From: Betaproteobacteria bacterium HGW-Betaproteobacteria-7
GTDB lineage: Bacteria > Pseudomonadota > Gammaproteobacteria > Burkholderiales > Rhodocyclaceae
Length of the DNA stretch: 64,000 nt
Direction of reading: 5' to 3'
Assembly (NCBI GenBank): GCA_002840765.1
Contig: PHCE01000002.1
Location: 62,001 to 126,000, forward strand
This document shows, in pieces, positions 22,322 through 30,078 of this stretch (positions are counted from its first letter, which is position 1; every line of letters begins with the position of its first letter). The notes under the pieces were generated by a model. The model was not told the origin of the DNA, made no database searches, and saw only the letters and a list, made by a program, of their open reading frames with translations. A program made the position numbers and the translations under genes.

Positions 22322-23163
22322 GCGCCTGGACTTACGCCAGCCGCTGGCCAGCCCCGGCCAAACTGAACCTGTTCCTCCACGTCGTCGGCCGCCGCGCCGA
22401 TGGCTACCACCTGTTGCAGACCGTCTTCCGCTTCATCGACCGCTGCGACAGCCTGCGCTTCGCGCCGCGCGACGATGGCCACATCGTGCTTGCCAACCCG
22501 CTGCCCGGCGTCGCCCCGGAAAGCGATCTCTGCTACCGCGCCGCCCTGCTCCTGCGCCAAGCCACCGACTGCCAGCAGGGCGTCACCATCCACCTCGACA
22601 AGCAGTTGCCGATGGGCGGCGGCCTCGGTGGCGGCAGTTCGGATGCCGCCACGGTCCTGCTCGCCCTCAATCATCTATGGCAGACGGGACTCACCCGCCG
22701 CCGCCTCGAACAACTCGGCCTTGCCCTCGGCGCCGACGTGCCGGTCTTCATCCACGGTCGCAACACCTTCGCCGAGGGCGTCGGCGAACACTTCACCGAT
22801 ATCGACCTGCCGCCGGCCAGCTATCTGATCCTGGTGCCGCCGGTCAATGTGCCGACGGCGGCCATCTTCACCGCCCCCGAACTGCCGCGGGCAACGCCGC
22901 CGATGCGCGCCAGCGACTGGCGCCCCGGCATGGGCGGCAACGATCTGCAAGGTGTCGCTGGCGCCCGCTTTCCTGTGGTCGCCGAGCATCTGGCCTGGCT
23001 GCAGCAGTTTTCCTCGCAAGCCATGATGACCGGCTCGGGCGCCTGCCTGTTCGCCCCCTTCGCCAGTCGCGCCGAGGCCGAGCGGGTGCTCGTCGGCCTG
23101 CCGGCCGGGATGGCAGGCTGGGTCGCCGACGGCCTGGCAGCACATCCATTGGCCAATCTTTAA
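22303..23163 (+). CDS. ispE: 4-diphosphocytidyl-2-C-methyl-D-erythritol kinase
   Basis: GHMP kinase of the methylerythritol phosphate route to isoprenoids. The 286-residue protein has PAPAKLNLFLHVVGRRADGYH, the ATP-binding PMGGGLGGGSSDAA and the C-terminal MMTGSGACLFA. The ATG at 22303 overlaps lolB by 19 bp; a GTG at 22318 overlapping the lolB stop (GTGA) is a plausible alternative that removes five residues. Confidence 0.95.
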   Translation: MANRTVSAWTYASRWPAPAKLNLFLHVVGRRADGYHLLQTVFRFIDRCDSLRFAPRDDGHIVLANPLPGVAPESDLCYRAALLLRQATDCQQGVTIHLDKQLPMGGGLGGGSSDAATVLLALNHLWQTGLTRRRLEQLGLALGADVPVFIHGRNTFAEGVGEHFTDIDLPPASYLILVPPVNVPTAAIFTAPELPRATPPMRASDWRPGMGGNDLQGVAGARFPVVAEHLAWLQQFSSQAMMTGSGACLFAPFASRAEAERVLVGLPAGMAGWVADGLAAHPLANL

Positions 23164-23171
23164 CAAAACGC

Positions 23172-23200
23172 TGGACGCCCCGGTAGTACTTGTGTAATAT
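23172..23200 (+). promoter_or_regulatory. Likely promoter of tRNA-Gln
   Basis: TGGACG and TAATAT separated by 17 bp, with a TGTG extended -10 element just before TAATAT, located about 40 bp upstream of the tRNA. Confidence 0.5.
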
Positions 23201-23241
23201 CCGCGCCTCGTTCGCACGCGAACCCGTGCTGACGTACCCGC

Positions 23242-23318
23242 TGGGGAGTCGCCAAGTTGGTCAAGGCACCGGATTTTGATTCCGGCATTCGAAGGTTCGA
23301 ATCCTTCTTCCCCAGCCA
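23242..23318 (+). tRNA. tRNA-Gln (TTG anticodon)
   Basis: Full cloverleaf: acceptor stem TGGGGAG / TTCCCCA with one G-T pair, anticodon loop TTTTGAT giving TTG at 23276-23278, T arm GAAGG TTCGAAT CCTTC, discriminator G and encoded CCA at 23316-23318. It reads CAA (and CAG by wobble). Its place between ispE and prs is standard for betaproteobacteria. Confidence 0.97.
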
Positions 23319-23327
23319 AGCTTCCTT

Positions 23328-23355
23328 CGGGCAGGTCACAAACCTGCCCGATTTT
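23328..23355 (+). terminator. Terminator after tRNA-Gln
   Basis: CGGGCAGGT / ACCTGCCCG, a 9-bp stem with a 5-base loop, followed by ATTTTC. Lies between the tRNA and prs. Confidence 0.75.
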
Positions 23356-23409
23356 CATTGTCGCGGACGAATTGCGCATTCGGCATAAATCGTCCGGAGG
23401 AATGTGGAA

Positions 23410-24360
23410 ATGGCCTACAACAGCCTGATGGTGTTCACCGGCAATGCCAACCCGAAGTTGGCCGCCGATGTCGCAACCCAGCTCAACGTCGATCTCGGTC
23501 GCGCCAATGTCGGTCGCTTCTCCGACGGCGAAGTCAGCGTCGAACTGCAGGAACATGTGCGCGGCCGCGACATCTTCGTCCTGCAATCCACCTGCGCGCC
23601 GACCAACGATAATCTGATGGAACTGCTGGTCATGGTCGATTCGCTGAAGCGCGCCTCGGCCGGCCGGATCACCGCCGCCCTCCCGTATTTCGGCTACGCC
23701 CGCCAGGATCGCCGCTCGCGTTCCTCACGCGTGCCCATCGCCGCCAAACTGGTCGCCAACATGCTCGCCGCCTCCGGCGTCGACCGTGTGCTGACCATGG
23801 ACCTGCACGCTGAACAGATTCAGGGCTTCTTCGACATTCCGGTCGATAACATCTACGCCCTGCCGATCCTGCTCGAAGATATCCAGAAACAGAATTACGA
23901 AAATCCGCTGGTCGTCTCGCCTGACCACGGCGGCGTCGTTCGCGCCCGCTCGCTGGCCAAGCGCCTCGAATGCGACCTGGCGATCATCGACAAGCGCCGG
24001 CCGAAAGCCAACGTTGCCGAAGTGATGAACATCATCGGTGAAGTCGAGGGCCGCACCTGCGTCATCATGGACGACATGGTCGATACCGCCGGCACGCTGT
24101 GCAAGGCCGCCACCGCGCTGAAAGCCAACGGCGCCCTGAAGGTCGTCGCCTACTGTACGCACCCGGTGCTCTCCGGTCCGGCCATCGAGCGTCTGAACGA
24201 CTCCGACCTCGACTCGCTGGTCGTCACCGACACCATTCCGTTGCGCGATGATGCCGCTGCCTGCAGCCGCATCCGCCAACTATCCGTGGCCGAAATCATG
24301 GCCGAAACCATACGCCGCATCAGCAACGACGACTCGGTGTCGTCGCTGTTCATTGACTAG
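23410..24360 (+). CDS. prs: Ribose-phosphate pyrophosphokinase
   Basis: Makes phosphoribosyl pyrophosphate from ribose-5-phosphate and ATP for nucleotide, histidine and tryptophan synthesis. The 316-residue product has the flexible-loop [15 protein letters not shown] region, the metal-binding [18 protein letters not shown] and the PRPP-binding [17 protein letters not shown]. The ATG at 23410 has GGAGG nine bases upstream; a GTG two codons earlier is less well spaced. Confidence 0.97.
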   Translation: MAYNSLMVFTGNANPKLAADVATQLNVDLGRANVGRFSDGEVSVELQEHVRGRDIFVLQSTCAPTNDNLMELLVMVDSLKRASAGRITAALPYFGYARQDRRSRSSRVPIAAKLVANMLAASGVDRVLTMDLHAEQIQGFFDIPVDNIYALPILLEDIQKQNYENPLVVSPDHGGVVRARSLAKRLECDLAIIDKRRPKANVAEVMNIIGEVEGRTCVIMDDMVDTAGTLCKAATALKANGALKVVAYCTHPVLSGPAIERLNDSDLDSLVVTDTIPLRDDAAACSRIRQLSVAEIMAETIRRISNDDSVSSLFID

Positions 24361-24372
24361 TTATTAGGATCG

Positions 24373-24432
24373 AGTTGCCCAGGATCTTGAGCTGACCGCT
24401 CTAACCCCTAGGCAACTAGGCAACTGCTTTTT
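24373..24432 (+). terminator. Possible terminator or leader between prs and rplY
   Basis: AGTTGCC (24373-24379) can pair with either of two tandem GGCAACT copies (24411-24417 or 24419-24425) in the direct repeat CTAGGCAACTAGGCAACT, followed by GCTTTTT. The two alternative pairings and long loop could be a simple terminator or a regulatory leader for rplY. Confidence 0.45.
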
Positions 24433-24481
24433 AACCCTTCCCTTTCTGGTCGCGGATCGGGAAACACTCTGGAGTATCAAC

Positions 24482-25090
24482 ATGACCTTTGAAGTTATCG
24501 CCAATGCGCGTACGTTGCAGGGAACGGGTGCGAGCCGCCGCCTGCGTCGCGCCGGCACGGTGCCCGGCATCGTTTATGGTGGCGAAGCCGCCCCGATCGC
24601 CATCGAAACCAACCACAACGACCTGCTGCTGAAGTTGAAGAAGGAAGCTTTCCATTCTTCGATCATCACCCTGGTCATCGACGGCAAGAAGGAACAGGTC
24701 CTGCTGCGCGACACGCAAGTGCACGCTTACAAGCCGCTGGTCCTGCACATCGACTTCCAGCGCGTCGACGCCACCCATGAACTGCACGTCAAGGTGCCGC
24801 TGCACTTCGTCAATGAAGAAATCGCTCCGGGCGTCAAGCTCAACGGCGGCCTGGTCAACCACGTCACGACCGAAGTCGACGTCCAGTGCCTGGCCAAGGA
24901 TCTGCCGGAATTCATCGAAGTCGACCTGGCTGCCCTGAAGATCGGCGACAGCATCCACCTCGGCCAGCTGAAGCTGCCGAAGGGTGTCAAGCTCGGCCAC
25001 CACGCCAATCTTGATGCCGTCGTCGTCGGCGTCGTCGGCAAGGGTGGCACGGCTGAAGCCGCCGAAGAAGGCGAAGCTGCTGCCGAGTAA
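24482..25090 (+). CDS. rplY: 50S ribosomal protein bL25 (CTC-type)
   Basis: Binds 5S rRNA in the large subunit. The 202-residue form has the N-terminal L25 domain ([19 protein letters not shown]) plus the C-terminal beta-rich TL5/CTC domain and an Ala/Glu-rich tail, as in general stress protein CTC relatives. Genes of this long form are typically next to prs and pth, as here. Confidence 0.96.
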   Translation: MTFEVIANARTLQGTGASRRLRRAGTVPGIVYGGEAAPIAIETNHNDLLLKLKKEAFHSSIITLVIDGKKEQVLLRDTQVHAYKPLVLHIDFQRVDATHELHVKVPLHFVNEEIAPGVKLNGGLVNHVTTEVDVQCLAKDLPEFIEVDLAALKIGDSIHLGQLKLPKGVKLGHHANLDAVVVGVVGKGGTAEAAEEGEAAAE

Positions 25091-25112
25091 GCTCGCGCTG
25101 ATCGCTGCACGG

Positions 25113-25146
25113 GCCGCCGCCGGCAATCTGCCGCCGGCGGCTTTTT
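25113..25146 (+). terminator. Rho-independent terminator after rplY
   Basis: A GC-only hairpin beginning GCCGCCG and closing CGGCGGC, followed by TTTTT. It ends only 8 bp before the pth start codon. Confidence 0.85.
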
Positions 25147-25153
25147 CGCGCTT

Positions 25154-25738
25154 ATGGCCATGAACCCACCCCGCCTCGTCGTCGGCCTCGGCAATCCCGG
25201 CCCCGAATACGAAAACACCCGGCACAACGTCGGTTTCTGGTTTGTCGACCAGCTCGCCGACAAGCTGAAGGTAACGCTCGCCCCGCAGGCCAAATTCTTC
25301 GGCCGGGCGGCCCGCATCGGCGAACTCTGGCTGCTGCAGCCGACCACCTTCATGAACCGCTCCGGTCAGGCGGTCGCCGCGCTGGCCAATTTCTACAAGA
25401 TTCCCGCCGCCGAGATCCTCGTCATCCATGATGAACTCGACCTGCCGCCCGGCGGCATCCGCTTGAAGCAGGGCGGTGGCAATGGCGGCCACAACGGCCT
25501 CAAGGACATCCAGGCCAAACTCGGCACGCCGGACTTCTGGCGCCTGCGCCTCGGCATCGGCCACCCGCGCACGCTCAACCTGGCTCAGCAGGTTGTCGAT
25601 TTCGTGCTGCATCAGCCGCGCAAGGAAGAATTGCCGGATATCGAACACGCTTTGGCCCGCAGTCTGCTGGCCTGGCCCAAGCTGGCGAACGGCGATTTTG
25701 CCGGCGCCCAACAACAGTTGCACGGTAAAGCTGTATAA
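25154..25738 (+). CDS. pth: Peptidyl-tRNA hydrolase
   Basis: Releases tRNA from stalled peptidyl-tRNA. The 194-residue protein has [21 protein letters not shown] with the catalytic His, the FMNRSGQAV segment and [13 protein letters not shown]. The first ATG follows the rplY terminator directly and has no visible Shine-Dalgarno; a second ATG two codons later (25160) is equally possible. Confidence 0.96.
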   Translation: MAMNPPRLVVGLGNPGPEYENTRHNVGFWFVDQLADKLKVTLAPQAKFFGRAARIGELWLLQPTTFMNRSGQAVAALANFYKIPAAEILVIHDELDLPPGGIRLKQGGGNGGHNGLKDIQAKLGTPDFWRLRLGIGHPRTLNLAQQVVDFVLHQPRKEELPDIEHALARSLLAWPKLANGDFAGAQQQLHGKAV

Positions 25739-25747
25739 GGAATAACC

Positions 25748-26839
25748 ATGTCTCTCAAATGCGGCATCGTCGGCCTGCCCAACGTCGGCAAATCCACCCT
25801 CTTCAATGCCCTGACCAAGTCCGGCATCGCGGCGGAAAACTATCCGTTCTGCACCATCGAGCCGAATGTCGGCATCGTTGAAGTGCCGGACAAGCGCATG
25901 CAGGCGCTGGCGGCGATCGTCAAGCCGCAGAAGATGCAGCCGGCCATCGTCGAATTCGTCGACATCGCCGGCCTGGTCGCCGGTGCTTCCAAGGGCGAAG
26001 GCCTGGGCAACCAGTTCCTGGCCAACATCCGCGAAACCGACGCCATCGTCCATGTCGTCCGCTGCTTCGCCGACGACAACGTGATCCACGTGTCCGGCGG
26101 TGTCGATCCGATCCGCGATATCGAAATCATCGACACCGAACTGGCGCTGGCTGACATGGCCACCGTCGAAAAGGCGCTCAACCGTTACCGTCGCCCGGCC
26201 AGTTCGGGCGACAAGGAAGCCAAGATTCTGGTCGCCGTGCTGGAAAAGTGCTTCGCCCAGCTCGATCAGGCCAAGGCCGTGCGCGCCCTCGACTTCTCCA
26301 AGGAAGAGCTGGCGCTGTTGAAGCCCTTCTGCCTGATTACCGCCAAGCCGGTGCTCTACGTCGCCAACGTCGCCGAGAACGGCTTCGAAAACAATCCGCT
26401 GGTCGACGCCGTGCGCGCCCATGCCGCGACCGAGAAGGCCGAAGTGGTCACCGTCTGCGCCGCCATCGAGTCCGAGATCGCCGACCTCGACGACGAGGAA
26501 AAGCAGATGTTCCTGGCCGACCTCGGCCTCGAAGAACCCGGCCTCGACCGCCTGATCCACGCCGGCTACAAGCTGCTCGGCCTGGCCACCTACTTCACCG
26601 CCGGGGTCAAGGAAGTGCGCGCCTGGACCATCCACCAGGGCGACACCGCCCCGCAGGCGGCCGGTGTCATCCATACCGACTTCGAGCGTGGTTTCATCCG
26701 TGCCCAGACCATCGCTTTCGACGACTTCATCGCTTACAAGGGCGAGGCCGGCGCCAAGGAGGCCGGCAAGATGCGCGCCGAAGGCAAGGAATACGTGGTC
26801 AAGGACGGCGACGTGCTCAATTTCCTGTTCAACGTCTAA
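25748..26839 (+). CDS. ychF: Ribosome-binding ATPase YchF
   Basis: Obg-family P-loop protein that prefers ATP and associates with ribosomes. The 363-residue product has [34 protein letters not shown], a coiled-coil hairpin and the C-terminal TGS domain ending [11 protein letters not shown]. Its last 16 bases before the stop are the left attachment site of the adjacent mobile element. The final codons and the stop may therefore be supplied by the element, with the protein sequence preserved. Confidence 0.97.
   Translation: MSLKCGIVGLPNVGKSTLFNALTKSGIAAENYPFCTIEPNVGIVEVPDKRMQALAAIVKPQKMQPAIVEFVDIAGLVAGASKGEGLGNQFLANIRETDAIVHVVRCFADDNVIHVSGGVDPIRDIEIIDTELALADMATVEKALNRYRRPASSGDKEAKILVAVLEKCFAQLDQAKAVRALDFSKEELALLKPFCLITAKPVLYVANVAENGFENNPLVDAVRAHAATEKAEVVTVCAAIESEIADLDDEEKQMFLADLGLEEPGLDRLIHAGYKLLGLATYFTAGVKEVRAWTIHQGDTAPQAAGVIHTDFERGFIRAQTIAFDDFIAYKGEAGAKEAGKMRAEGKEYVVKDGDVLNFLFNV
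26822..26837 (+). repeat. attL core repeat in the 3' end of ychF
   Basis: TTCCTGTTCAACGTCT, encoding the FLFNV end of YchF before TAA. Matches 35011-35026 at 15 of 16 bases. Confidence 0.9.
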
Positions 26840-26889
26840 ACGCGTTCTGTCTTCTCACGGCATATCAAGCCGGCGCAGAATCCCCGACA

Positions 26890-26913
26890 AAGCCCCGCAA
26901 ATGCGGGGTTTTT
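26890..26913 (+). terminator. Terminator for ychF, lying inside the element
   Basis: CCCCGC / GCGGGG with an AAAT loop, flanked by AG and followed by TTTTT. Because it is right of the attachment core, ychF transcription is now ended by element DNA. Confidence 0.8.
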
Positions 26914-26958
26914 CATTTCTCCCCACTTCATCGTAAATCTTCCCATCTCACCTATAAG

Positions 26959-27010
26959 CGGGTACGATTCCGGGTATGACCTTTTTGTACCCACTCAAAA
27001 AAGCGGGTAC
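26959..27010 (+). repeat. Left-end CGGGTAY repeat cluster (possible integrase arm sites)
   Basis: CGGGTAC at 26959-26965, CGGGTAT at 26971-26977 (12 bp start to start), an inverted GTACCCA at 26988, and CGGGTAC at 27004-27010. AAGCGGGTACG is repeated exactly at 26956 and 27001. Similar pairs occur at the right end of the element. Confidence 0.6.
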
Positions 27011-27035
27011 GCCGACAAACCCCCGAGAATCCGCC

Positions 27036-28310
27036 ATGCTGACCGATACCCAATGCCGCACAGCAAAGCCCAAGGACAAGCCCTATAAGCTGGCCGACGA
27101 CAAGGGCCTTTACCTTGAGATAAAGCCCAACGGCGTGAAGGCGTGGCGCTACCGCTTCAAGCTGGCGCGGGAGGGGGTCGTTAAGGAAAGCGTCTTTGCC
27201 ATTGGCGACTATGTGAGCGCCCCCAACGGCGAGACAGCCGAGGAAGCCAAGGCCCGGAAGGCTGGGGGCCGCTTCACCCTGGCCGAAGCACGCGACGAAC
27301 GCATCAAGGCGCGGGGCCTGGTGAAGCAAGGAATCAACCCCGCCCACGAACGGCAGCTAGACCGCATTAAGCGGGTACAGGAAAGCGCGACCACCTTTGA
27401 AGCCGTGGCCCGTGAGTGGGTATCCCTGAAAGAGTGGGAGGAAGTCACAAAGAAGCGGCGGCTAGACATGTTGGCCCGCGTCGTCTTTCCGAAGATCGGA
27501 GCGCTACCAGTAAAGCAAATTATCCCGGCGCATATCTTGGACGTGCTGAAAACGGCGCAAGAGAAGAACGGCCCTTCTGTGGCTGCCGAGGCGAAGCGCA
27601 CCATGTCCGGGGTTTTCGAGCTTGCCGTATCCACGCTGAGGGCCGATACCGACCCGGTGTATCCGGTACGCAAGGCCCTTCCGGCGAACAAGACCCAGCA
27701 CAAGCGCCCCCTTGAGGCCGACGCTATCGGGAAAATCCTACGGGACGTCGACGCCCACGGCGGCCGGCATGAAACCATTGGCGCCTTCCGGCTTATGTGG
27801 CTGACCCTGTGCCGCCCCAGCGAAGCCGTCGACGCTGAGTGGGCAGAATTCGACCTTGACGCCGCTATCTGGCGCATTCCTGCCGAGCGCATGAAGAAGC
27901 GGAAGGAACACGCCATTCCTTTGCCGACCCAAGCTGTGGAATTGCTGCGGGCGTTGCACGGCATCACCGGCCGGCATGTTCACGTATTCCCCGGCCGCGA
28001 CGACAAGGGCAAGCCAATGGCCGTGGCATCGTTCCGGCAAATGCTCAATATCCTTGGCTGGGGCGGCAAGTACAGCCCACACGCAACCCGCACGACGGGC
28101 AGCACGCGGCTAAATGAAATGGGCTTCCCTGCGGACTGGATAGAGCGCCAGCTAGCCCACGCCGAACCCAACGCCGTGCGTCGCACCTACAACCACGCGG
28201 AACACCTGGCCGACCGGGCAAAGATGATGCAGCAATGGGCGGACATGCTGGACGCCTGGAAGAAGGGCGACGGCGCCAAGGTTGTACCGTTGCGCCCGGC
28301 CGCCGCGTAG
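27036..28310 (+). CDS. int: P4-type tyrosine integrase
   Basis: Catalyses integration and excision of the element at the end of ychF. With the ATG at 27036 the product is 424 residues: an N-terminal arm-type DNA-binding domain (MLTDTQCRTAKPKDKPYKLADDKG, the DUF4102 type), a core-binding domain (about 140-230) and the catalytic domain. The catalytic Arg is in LTLCRPSE, the box II His and Arg in HATRTTG, then His in LAHAEPNAVRRTYNH, whose Tyr is the nucleophile. An ATG at 26976 would add 20 residues across the repeat cluster and lacks a ribosome site. It is the first gene next to the attachment site, as usual. Confidence 0.95.
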   Translation: MLTDTQCRTAKPKDKPYKLADDKGLYLEIKPNGVKAWRYRFKLAREGVVKESVFAIGDYVSAPNGETAEEAKARKAGGRFTLAEARDERIKARGLVKQGINPAHERQLDRIKRVQESATTFEAVAREWVSLKEWEEVTKKRRLDMLARVVFPKIGALPVKQIIPAHILDVLKTAQEKNGPSVAAEAKRTMSGVFELAVSTLRADTDPVYPVRKALPANKTQHKRPLEADAIGKILRDVDAHGGRHETIGAFRLMWLTLCRPSEAVDAEWAEFDLDAAIWRIPAERMKKRKEHAIPLPTQAVELLRALHGITGRHVHVFPGRDDKGKPMAVASFRQMLNILGWGGKYSPHATRTTGSTRLNEMGFPADWIERQLAHAEPNAVRRTYNHAEHLADRAKMMQQWADMLDAWKKGDGAKVVPLRPAAA

Positions 28311-28329
28311 AAATAAAGGAACTTTGACC

Positions 28330-28716
28330 ATGAAGAAAAAAGAGATTCGCACCCTGATTGCAGCGGACGGGGAGCGCGTGGACTGGCTTGCTAATTTGCC
28401 CACGTCAATTGGCGACCTCAACCAGTTGCAGCAGAGCATAAAAACTGAGTTTAAGGAAAGCGCGGTCGAACGTTGTCGGCAACAAATCACGCACGCGGCC
28501 AATTCGGAAAAGGGCGGGGCGGCTTCCGTTCAGGTACGACGTAGCGCCAAGGCGTTACGCAATGGGGAGCTTGCGCGGGAGGCTGTGAAGTTGATTGCGG
28601 GCGGGCATTCCCCGCACGATGTTTGCGGCATCTTGGCGCAACGGCAAGAGCTTTCAACCCGACAAATCCGAACGATTCTGCAAGATGAAGGCGTCCTAGA
28701 AAAAAGACGGAAGTGA
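28330..28716 (+). CDS. Unknown satellite protein with possible C-terminal HTH
   Basis: A 128-residue basic protein starting MKKKEIRTLIAADGERVDWLANL, with a good AAGGAAC ribosome site, 19 bp after int. The C-terminal third (GHSPHDVCGILAQRQELSTRQIRTILQDEG) looks like a helix-turn-helix, so DNA binding is possible. No match recognised. No membrane segments. Confidence 0.7.
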   Translation: MKKKEIRTLIAADGERVDWLANLPTSIGDLNQLQQSIKTEFKESAVERCRQQITHAANSEKGGAASVQVRRSAKALRNGELAREAVKLIAGGHSPHDVCGILAQRQELSTRQIRTILQDEGVLEKRRK

Positions 28717-28750
28717 ACGCGGGTTCGCTTCCATCCCGATAAATACTCTT

Positions 28751-28783
28751 CGTGCTGTCGCAATATTTCACAAGGACAGCACG
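28751..28783. promoter_or_regulatory. Inverted repeat over the ribosome site of the alpA-like gene
   Basis: CGTGCTGTC (28751-28759) and GACAGCACG (28775-28783) are perfect 9-bp arms with a 15-bp spacer, ending two bases before the ATG at 28786. The AAGGA ribosome site overlaps the right arm. It could be a protein operator or an mRNA hairpin limiting translation. Confidence 0.6.
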
Positions 28784-28785
28784 CC

Positions 28786-29013
28786 ATGGCACAGCCCACC
28801 GACCCGAGCGCAATCCCCGACGCGCTCAAGAATTTTGATTCACTCCCCGACTCCGCGAATGTCCGCCAGCCTGTAGTACAGGCGCTTATCGGCTGTTCGT
28901 CCGCCACTGTTTGGCGCATGGTCAAGCGCGGCACTTTGCCCGCCCCCCGCAAGTTGTCCCTGAACGTCACCGCCTGGAACGTGGGCGACCTTCGCAAAGC
29001 CCTTGCGGCATGA
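28786..29013 (+). CDS. AlpA-like helix-turn-helix regulator
   Basis: A 75-residue MerR-like winged-helix protein of the AlpA/excisionase group: VVQALIGCSSATVWRMVKRG is the HTH, followed by TLPAPRKLSLNVTAWNVGDLRKAL. In P4-like elements such proteins activate int or act as recombination directionality factors. AAGGA ribosome site; an inverted repeat covers its translation start. Confidence 0.82.
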   Translation: MAQPTDPSAIPDALKNFDSLPDSANVRQPVVQALIGCSSATVWRMVKRGTLPAPRKLSLNVTAWNVGDLRKALAA

Positions 29014-29023
29014 GGGGGCGGCC

Positions 29024-29176
29024 ATGGCGATCAAATTACCCCCAATCCCCGCCCGGCAAGCGCGGGGCAATTGCCCCCAAAACACCCGCGCCCGCTGGCA
29101 AGTTGAATTGCGCCGCCGTGCGGAAGAAGTCACCCGCCGCGACCGTGCGGCATTCCTGAGATACAAAGGAGCCTGA
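29024..29176 (+). CDS. Small basic satellite protein (50 aa)
   Basis: ATG at 29024 to TGA at 29176 encodes a 50-residue Arg-rich peptide starting MAIKLPPIPARQARGNCPQN and ending RRDRAAFLRYKGA. A GAGGGGG ribosome site precedes it, it starts 10 bp after the AlpA-like gene and ends 4 bp before the next gene, so it sits neatly in the operon. Function unknown. Confidence 0.6.
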   Translation: MAIKLPPIPARQARGNCPQNTRARWQVELRRRAEEVTRRDRAAFLRYKGA

Positions 29177-29180
29177 CACC

Positions 29181-29531
29181 ATGACCACCTGGCAACAGAA
29201 GAAAATCGGGCGCGACCTCGTTGCTGCGTCCGAACAACTGGCGCAAGCCAAACGCATTGGCAATGCCGGCGGCGCCCTGGCGCAAGGCATTTCCGCCGAC
29301 CTGCAAGCCGCCGCCCGCCGCAAGGTTGCGAACTTGGTCGACCTGGCCGCTCAGTACCACAGCAGCAAGCCCACGATTGCCAAAGATGAAGCCCCGGCGG
29401 TTACGTGGGCGGAAATATCCGCCGCCGCCCTGCAACTGACCGACGAGGATTGGAGCCGCTTTACCAGTCAGCGGGAAATCCTCAACCGCCTTATCGAAAT
29501 TGCCGAACAAAACCGGAGCAAAAAGAAATGA
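29181..29531 (+). CDS. Unknown satellite protein (116 aa)
   Basis: A helical 116-residue protein starting MTTWQQKKIGRDLVAASEQL and ending in a lysine run. No recognised domain. Its stop overlaps the next start as ATGA, implying coupled translation with the coiled-coil protein that follows. Confidence 0.72.
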   Translation: MTTWQQKKIGRDLVAASEQLAQAKRIGNAGGALAQGISADLQAAARRKVANLVDLAAQYHSSKPTIAKDEAPAVTWAEISAAALQLTDEDWSRFTSQREILNRLIEIAEQNRSKKK

Positions 29532-30076
29532 CGACCGCATCTATCGAACTTGGAAACATCGGCGCCCAAATTGCCGAGCTTCGCAAGCTGTGGAATGAAC
29601 TTGCGGCCCAAGGCAAGCACGCGGAAGCCGTGGGCGTTGAAAATGAAATTGCCGCCCTTGAGCGTTCGTCGGCACGGTACGAAATCCAGCAGAAAGCCGA
29701 GCGCACCGAGAATGCCCGCCTTCGTGCTGTGGAGGCCGCTGATTCCACACTTGGGCAGATTGAGAGGCACAAGGCGGCCCGTGTCGAGCTTGAAAGCGTG
29801 GTCGCTGAGGTAGAGGCAGCGGCAAAGGCTGTCGATGCCGCCATGGAGCGCCTACGGCCCGCGTTTATGAAGTGCGTTGCTTCCTGGCCCTCTTGGGAAA
29901 AGTTCAAAGACCCGGCGCAACAGGAAGCCTACGACGACGCATTGGGGGCGGACAAGTACCCGCGCTTTGAGGCTTTGGGGCTTCGCCTTCGCCTGCCGGT
30001 AGTTACTGCAATCCTCGCCCACCGGGGAAATCGGGGCGTTGCCGATATCTTGCAAGCCGCCGACGCGAGGTTTTGA
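29528..30076 (+). CDS. Unknown coiled-coil satellite protein (182 aa)
   Basis: Residues about 5-110 form a charged coiled coil (IGAQIAELRKLWNELAAQGK; VELESVVAEVEAAAKAVDAA). The C-terminal 70 residues look globular, with WPSWEKFKDPAQQEAYDDAL. No membrane segment or catalytic motif. It overlaps the preceding gene by 4 bp and is followed after 2 bp by the hub-like gene. An interaction with the hub-like product is suggested only by the coupling. Confidence 0.72.
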   Translation: MTTASIELGNIGAQIAELRKLWNELAAQGKHAEAVGVENEIAALERSSARYEIQQKAERTENARLRAVEAADSTLGQIERHKAARVELESVVAEVEAAAKAVDAAMERLRPAFMKCVASWPSWEKFKDPAQQEAYDDALGADKYPRFEALGLRLRLPVVTAILAHRGNRGVADILQAADARF

Positions 30077-30078
30077 CC

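Noticed and set aside
24431..26674. A 747-codon minus-strand open frame across rplY, pth and ychF
   Set aside because: It spans three well-known plus-strand genes and a terminator; composition is that of an antisense frame.
26976..27035. Integrase start at 26976
   Set aside because: The extra 20 residues cross the CGGGTAY repeat cluster and have no ribosome site; the DUF4102 domain starts at the 27036 ATG.
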